NCBI GenBank assembly: GCA_963627615.1 | Contig: CAVGBV010000004.1 | Coordinates: forward strand, 1-48,208 | Length of the DNA: 48,208 bases | Source of the DNA: Faecimorpha sp963627615 | GTDB lineage: Bacteria > Bacillota > Clostridia > Lachnospirales > Bianqueaceae | Direction: 5' to 3' | In this document: piece after piece, positions 44,080 through 48,208 of the stretch | Numbering within the stretch: the first letter of the stretch is position 1 | Layout: every line of letters starts with the position of its first letter | The notes under the pieces: model-generated | Databases searched by the model: none | What the model was told of the DNA's origin: nothing | Seen by the model: only the letters and a program-made list of their open reading frames with translations | Translations under genes and position numbers: made by a program

Positions 44080-47000
44080 TTATTCATCCAGATTCAAATT
44101 GTCCAGTTCTTCCACGTCGCCGACCATAAAGCCTGCGTCGCCGAAATCAAGGTCATCCAGACCAATATCGTCAAAATTACTGTCCAGATCCAAATTGACA
44201 TCATCCGGCATGCTGCTGTCGTTGTTCTTGGGCTGTCCGCCAAACTGCTGCGGATCATCCTCGCGCCCTTCCATATTTACATCCAACGGCATGTTGTCGT
44301 CATCTACGTCTTCTTTGATCTCGACTTCCTGAAGGTCCTCTGTCAGTACCCGTATATCGAGTCCCAGACTCTGCAGTTCCTTCAGCAGCACCTTGAAGGA
44401 TTCCGGCACACCAGGTTCCGGAATATTCTCGCCCTTGACAATGGCTTCATAGGTCTTGACACGTCCCACAATATCATCGGACTTGACTGTCAGGATCTCC
44501 TGCAGCGTATAAGCCGCGCCGTAAGCCTCCAGGGCCCAAACCTCCATCTCGCCGAAACGCTGTCCGCCGAACTGTGCTTTACCGCCCAGAGGCTGCTGCG
44601 TTACCAGAGCGTACGGTCCGGTAGAACGCGCATGGATCTTATCGTCTACCAGATGATGGAGCTTCAGGTAATACATGAATCCAATGGTAACATAGTTGTC
44701 GAAATACTCTCCGGTCCGTCCGTCACGCAGCGGCACCTTACCGTCACGAGAGATCGGTACGCCGCTCCACTCCGCACAATGATCCAGATTGTCCTCCAGA
44801 TACTGCATAATTTCCGGATCCAACGCCTTTTCATACTTGACCTTAAAGTCTTCCCACGGATGGTTGATGTAATCGTTGGCCATCTCCAGCGTATCCATAA
44901 CATCCGCATGCGTCGCGCCATCGAAGATCGGCGTCGCAACCTTCAGGCCCAGAGCTCTTGCCGCCAGGCCCAGATGGATCTCCAGAACCTGACCGATATT
45001 CATTCGGGACGGTACGCCCAACGGATTCAAAACGATATCCAGCGGACGGCCATTCGGCAGGAACGGCATGTCCTCAACCGGAAGAATCCGGCTGACAACA
45101 CCCTTGTTACCATGACGTCCCGCCATCTTATCTCCTACAGAGATCTTTCTCTTATGCGCAATATATACGCGAACGACCTGATTTACACCGGGAGACATCT
45201 CATCGCAGTTATCTCTGGTAAAGATCTTGACATCCACAATGATGCCCTCTTCGCCGTGAGGAACTCTCAGGGAAGTATCTCTGACTTCCCGTGCCTTCTC
45301 GCCAAAGATCGCGCGCAGCAGGCGCTCCTCAGCCGTAAGCTCTGTCTCGCCCTTCGGCGTAACCTTACCAACCAGAATATCACCGGCGTGGACTTCCGCT
45401 CCGATACGGATGATACCACGGTCATCCAGATCCTTCAGCGCTTCGTCGCCCACATTGGGAATATCAGCTGTAATCTCTTCCGGACCCAGCTTGGTATCCC
45501 GTGCTTCTGTCTCATACTCTTCAATATGCAGAGACGTATATACGTCTTCCGCTACCAGACGCTCACTCAGCAAAACAGCGTCCTCGTAGTTATAACCTTC
45601 CCAGGTCATGAAACCAATCAGAGGATTCTGGCCCAGCGCTAGCTCGCCCTCGTATACGGACGGTCCATCCGCGATCGGCTGTCCCGCTTCTACATGCTGT
45701 CCCTTATCGACACGGGGCTTCTGGTTAAAGCAGGTTCCCTGGTTGTTGCGCTGGAACTTGCCCAGCTTATAGGTCTGGCTCTGACCGGACACATCGCCGC
45801 GGATGATGATCTTGTCCGCAGAGACAAAGATCACCTCACCGGCCTCTTTGGCCAGTACGCATACGCCGGAGTCGATCGCGGCCTTATGCTCCATACCCGT
45901 TCCGACAACAGGAGAATCTGTCATCATCAGCGGCACTGCCTGACGCTGCATGTTGGAACCCATCAGCGCACGGGTCGGGTCATCGTTCTGCAGGAACGGA
46001 ACCAGCGAAGTCGCCACAGAAAATACCTGCTTAGGCGATACGTCCATATAATCAATCTCGTGTGCGTCCATCGCCATGTTATCATCACGGAAACGGCCGG
46101 TAACACGCTTATTTACAAAATGTCCCTCTGCATCCAGCTTCTCATTCGCCTGGGCTACACGGTAATTCTCTTCTTCGTCAGCCGTCATGTATACGACTTC
46201 ATTGGTTACGACCGGAACATCGCCGCTCTTGTCCACCTTGCGGTACGGAGCTTCGATAAAGCCGTAAACATTGATTCTCGCATAAGATGCCAGAGAGTTG
46301 ATCAGACCGATATTCGGGCCTTCAGGCGTCTCAACCGGACACATTCTTCCATAATGGGAATAATGTACGTCACGCACTTCAAATCCTGCGCGGTCACGGG
46401 ACAGACCGCCGGGGCCCAGTGCGGACAGACGTCTCTTATGGGTCAGCTCTGCCAGCGGGTTGTTCTGATCCATAAACTGCGACAGCTGAGAACTGCCGAA
46501 GAACTCCTTGACCGCCGCCGTCACCGGCCGGATATTGATCAGGGACTGCGGTGTAACGCCGTCCGGATCCTGCGTGGTCATACGCTCACGTACAACACGC
46601 TCCATACGGGCCAGTCCGATTCTGAACTGATTCTGCAGAAGCTCGCCGACGCAGCGGATACGGCGGTTCCCCAAATGGTCGATATCATCGGTATTGCCCA
46701 TACCATAATCCAGGTTCAGATTATAGTTGATGGACGCCATAATATCCTCAAATGTAATATGCTTGGGAATCAGACGGGAACTCTCCTTTTTGAGGAGATT
46801 CTTCAGCTCTTCGCCTTCCAGTCCCTTATCCAGCACTTCCATCAGTACCGGGAAATATACCTTTTCATTAATACCGGCAGCCTGCAGCTCCTCCTCCGAG
46901 AGATCGACATATTCCCGGATGTCTACTGCCTGGTTGCTCAGCACCTTAACCTTGCGCTCTTCCGTCTCAACCCAGATAAAGGGCGTACCGGAATTCTGAA

Positions 47001-47961
47001 TGGCATCAGCCAATGTCAAGTCGATCACTGTTCCGGCTGCCGCCAAAACTTCGCCGGTAGACGCATCGACTACATCCTCCACCAGCTTCTGTCCCACAAC
47101 ACGGGCGCGCATAGCCAGCTTTTTATTGAACTTATACCGGCCGACACGAGCCAGATTATAACGCTTATTGTCATAAAGCATCGCATTCAGAAGGCTCTCG
47201 GAGCTCTCAACGGTAGGCGGCTCGCCCGGACGAATTCTCTTATAGATCTCGATCAGACCATCGTCCTTGTTCTTGGCGATATCCCGCTCCATGGTCGCCA
47301 GCAGCTTCGGATCCTCGCCGAACATATCGATGATCTCGGCATCTGTACCTACGCCCAGCGCACGGATCAGGACTGTTACCGGAATCTTACGGGTTCTGTC
47401 TACCCGGACATTGAACACATCGTTCGAATCCGTCTCGTACTCCAGCCAGGCTCCGCGGTTCGGAATCACGGTGCAGGAATACAAGGGCTTACCCATCTTA
47501 TCCATTGCCTTGGCATAATAAATACCAGGGGAACGCACCAACTGGCTGACGATAACACGCTCTGCGCCATTGATCACGAAAGTGCCTGTCTCCGTCATCA
47601 ACGGAAAATCGCCCATGAATATCTCATGATCCTGAACCTCACCGGTCTCCTGATTGGTCAGCCTGGTACGGACCTTCAGCGGAGCGGAATAAGTCGCGTC
47701 CCGCTCTTTTGCTTCGTCAATGGTATACTTTGGCTGTCCGCTCAGGTCGAAGCCGATAAACTCCAGAGACAGATTCCCGCTGAAATCCGTAATTGGAGAA
47801 ATATCCTCAAAAACCTCTCTGAGCCCTTCTTCCAAAAAGCTCCGATAAGAGTCTTTTTGCACTTCGATCAGATTCGGCATGTTCAGCACTTCTTTTTCCT
47901 TGGCAAAAGAAGCGCGAACGCGGCTGCCGTAACGCTGCGGATGGATACGGTTGTTTTCCAT
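44080..47961 (-). CDS. rpoB: RNA polymerase beta subunit
   Basis: The protein has 1293 residues. The rifampicin pocket SQLSQFMDQNNPLAELTHKR is wild type. GRHGNKGVVSRI and the C-terminal GGQRFGEMEVWALEAYGA are typical. The last 90 or so residues form an acidic Asp/Asn-rich tail beyond the usual end. An AAGGGG lies 12 bases before the ATG. rpoC follows after 19 bases. Confidence 0.98.
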   Translation of the reverse strand: MENNRIHPQRYGSRVRASFAKEKEVLNMPNLIEVQKDSYRSFLEEGLREVFEDISPITDFSGNLSLEFIGFDLSGQPKYTIDEAKERDATYSAPLKVRTRLTNQETGEVQDHEIFMGDFPLMTETGTFVINGAERVIVSQLVRSPGIYYAKAMDKMGKPLYSCTVIPNRGAWLEYETDSNDVFNVRVDRTRKIPVTVLIRALGVGTDAEIIDMFGEDPKLLATMERDIAKNKDDGLIEIYKRIRPGEPPTVESSESLLNAMLYDNKRYNLARVGRYKFNKKLAMRARVVGQKLVEDVVDASTGEVLAAAGTVIDLTLADAIQNSGTPFIWVETEERKVKVLSNQAVDIREYVDLSEEELQAAGINEKVYFPVLMEVLDKGLEGEELKNLLKKESSRLIPKHITFEDIMASINYNLNLDYGMGNTDDIDHLGNRRIRCVGELLQNQFRIGLARMERVVRERMTTQDPDGVTPQSLINIRPVTAAVKEFFGSSQLSQFMDQNNPLAELTHKRRLSALGPGGLSRDRAGFEVRDVHYSHYGRMCPVETPEGPNIGLINSLASYARINVYGFIEAPYRKVDKSGDVPVVTNEVVYMTADEEENYRVAQANEKLDAEGHFVNKRVTGRFRDDNMAMDAHEIDYMDVSPKQVFSVATSLVPFLQNDDPTRALMGSNMQRQAVPLMMTDSPVVGTGMEHKAAIDSGVCVLAKEAGEVIFVSADKIIIRGDVSGQSQTYKLGKFQRNNQGTCFNQKPRVDKGQHVEAGQPIADGPSVYEGELALGQNPLIGFMTWEGYNYEDAVLLSERLVAEDVYTSLHIEEYETEARDTKLGPEEITADIPNVGDEALKDLDDRGIIRIGAEVHAGDILVGKVTPKGETELTAEERLLRAIFGEKAREVRDTSLRVPHGEEGIIVDVKIFTRDNCDEMSPGVNQVVRVYIAHKRKISVGDKMAGRHGNKGVVSRILPVEDMPFLPNGRPLDIVLNPLGVPSRMNIGQVLEIHLGLAARALGLKVATPIFDGATHADVMDTLEMANDYINHPWEDFKVKYEKALDPEIMQYLEDNLDHCAEWSGVPISRDGKVPLRDGRTGEYFDNYVTIGFMYYLKLHHLVDDKIHARSTGPYALVTQQPLGGKAQFGGQRFGEMEVWALEAYGAAYTLQEILTVKSDDIVGRVKTYEAIVKGENIPEPGVPESFKVLLKELQSLGLDIRVLTEDLQEVEIKEDVDDDNMPLDVNMEGREDDPQQFGGQPKNNDSSMPDDVNLDLDSNFDDIGLDDLDFGDAGFMVGDVEELDNLNLDE

Positions 47962-48055
47962 AAATACGTTTCACCCCTTGAAGATTTTATAAAGCTATGA
48001 ATGATTTCCGTGGAAACCTATTGATTTTTCCCTGGAAGTATGCTATCATATTTAT

Positions 48056-48069
48056 GTGTCTATAGACAC
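48056..48069. promoter_or_regulatory. Perfect 14-bp palindrome in the rpoB leader
   Basis: GTGTCTATAGACAC lies about 95 bases upstream of the rpoB ATG, just downstream of the predicted start point. It could be an operator or an RNA hairpin. The binding protein is unknown. Confidence 0.4.
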
Positions 48070-48086
48070 TGTGATGGCAATATAAA

Positions 48087-48115
48087 ATGATACCATAAAC
48101 CAGAGGAACTGTCAA
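48087..48115 (-). promoter_or_regulatory. Promoter of rpoB-rpoC
   Basis: On the minus strand TTGACA (48110-48115) and TATCAT (48087-48092) are separated by 17 bases. The -35 sits in the loop of a hairpin AACCAGAGG/CCTCTGGTT (48098-48126). Confidence 0.82.
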
Positions 48116-48153
48116 GCCCTCTGGTTTGTTTTTTCATTTTTATTTTTTCCGAC

Positions 48154-48208
48154 TCAACCGACACTGGCAATGTACTCGTCCACACTCTTCTCAACCATGC
48201 TGAAGGGC
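48154..48208 (-). CDS. C-terminal end of an unidentified gene (partial)
   Basis: The last 17 codons before a TGA at 48154-48156 read PFSMVEKSVDEYIASVG. It is not the C-terminus of L7/L12 (rplL), the usual rpoB neighbour. Too little is present to name it. Confidence 0.5.
   Translation of the reverse strand, partial: PFSMVEKSVDEYIASVG

Noticed and set aside
42033..44129. 698-codon plus-strand frame opposite rpoC
   Set aside because: Antisense shadow of a certain gene, running through the N gap; composition is typical of antisense codons.
45694..48000. 768-codon open frame on the plus strand opposite rpoB
   Set aside because: It is the antisense shadow of rpoB; the translation is Arg/His/Ile-rich with no family motif and no ribosome-binding site.
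1..48208. CRISPR arrays, rRNA genes, complete insertion sequences
   Set aside because: None were seen: no regularly spaced repeats, no rRNA-like stretches and no transposase.

Overview
The window comes from an anaerobic Firmicute of the class Clostridia, most likely Lachnospiraceae-like (inference). Supporting signs are Clostridia-type gene order (rpsM-rpsK-rpsD-rpoA-rplQ-ecfA1-ecfA2-ecfT-truA; rpsL-rpsG-fusA-tuf; groES-groEL with a CIRCE element), strong GGAGG ribosome-binding sites, a ribosomal protein L17 with a long internal insertion, and many iron-sulfur enzymes of strictly anaerobic type. It is a draft scaffold: five 10-N joins interrupt or flank tmcAL, the PPIase gene, tuf, rpoC and the rpoC terminator. 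Almost everything is on the minus strand. The exceptions are a tRNA pair, an ABC-2 exporter and a scrap of mobile-element DNA at the left edge.

Layout from left to right. Bases 1-282 hold remnants of an integrated element (a RhuM-like tail and a truncated serine recombinase). Bases 353-5156 hold a ferric/anion-type ABC importer operon (ATPase, lipoprotein binding protein, fused permease) that ends in a beta-CASP-like metallo-hydrolase. Bases 5368-17405 hold a 13-gene operon: malate dehydrogenase, fumarase, HdrB, HdrC, HdrA, MvhD/FloxD, FloxC, FloxB, FloxA, an iron-sulfur subunit, a fumarate-reductase-like flavoprotein, Rex and a small [2Fe-2S] protein. Upstream lie a LysR regulator gene, truA, the ECF transporter core and the alpha operon (rplQ, rpoA, rpsD, rpsK, rpsM). 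Then come clpB, a small unknown gene, tRNA-Glu and tRNA-Cys, groEL/groES, tmcAL, a parvulin-type lipoprotein-foldase homologue, tuf, fusA, rpsG, rpsL, a divergent ABC-2 exporter, rpoC and rpoB.

The most interesting part is the 12-kb operon. Its gene content predicts a soluble route malate -> fumarate -> succinate in which a complete HdrABC-FloxABCD electron-bifurcating complex is co-expressed with a cytoplasmic fumarate reductase. The reductase flavoprotein carries the fumarate active-site residues. It lacks the histidine used for covalent FAD, has an unusual N-terminal extension and lacks the usual C-terminal domain. Its iron-sulfur partner has no HdrB-like domain, so the free-standing HdrB could be the electron donor. 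The working hypothesis is an NADH-dependent fumarate reductase that also reduces ferredoxin by flavin-based bifurcation. A LysR-type site upstream of a promoter with a poor -35, and Rex encoded inside the operon, suggest metabolite and NADH control. The hypothesis rests on gene content and motifs only.

The housekeeping part shows clear regulatory DNA: consensus sigma-A promoters before clpB, tuf, rpsL, rpsM, rpoB, the tRNA pair and the ABC exporter; a perfect CIRCE before groES; a 50-bp palindrome embedding the clpB -35; and intrinsic terminators after most units.
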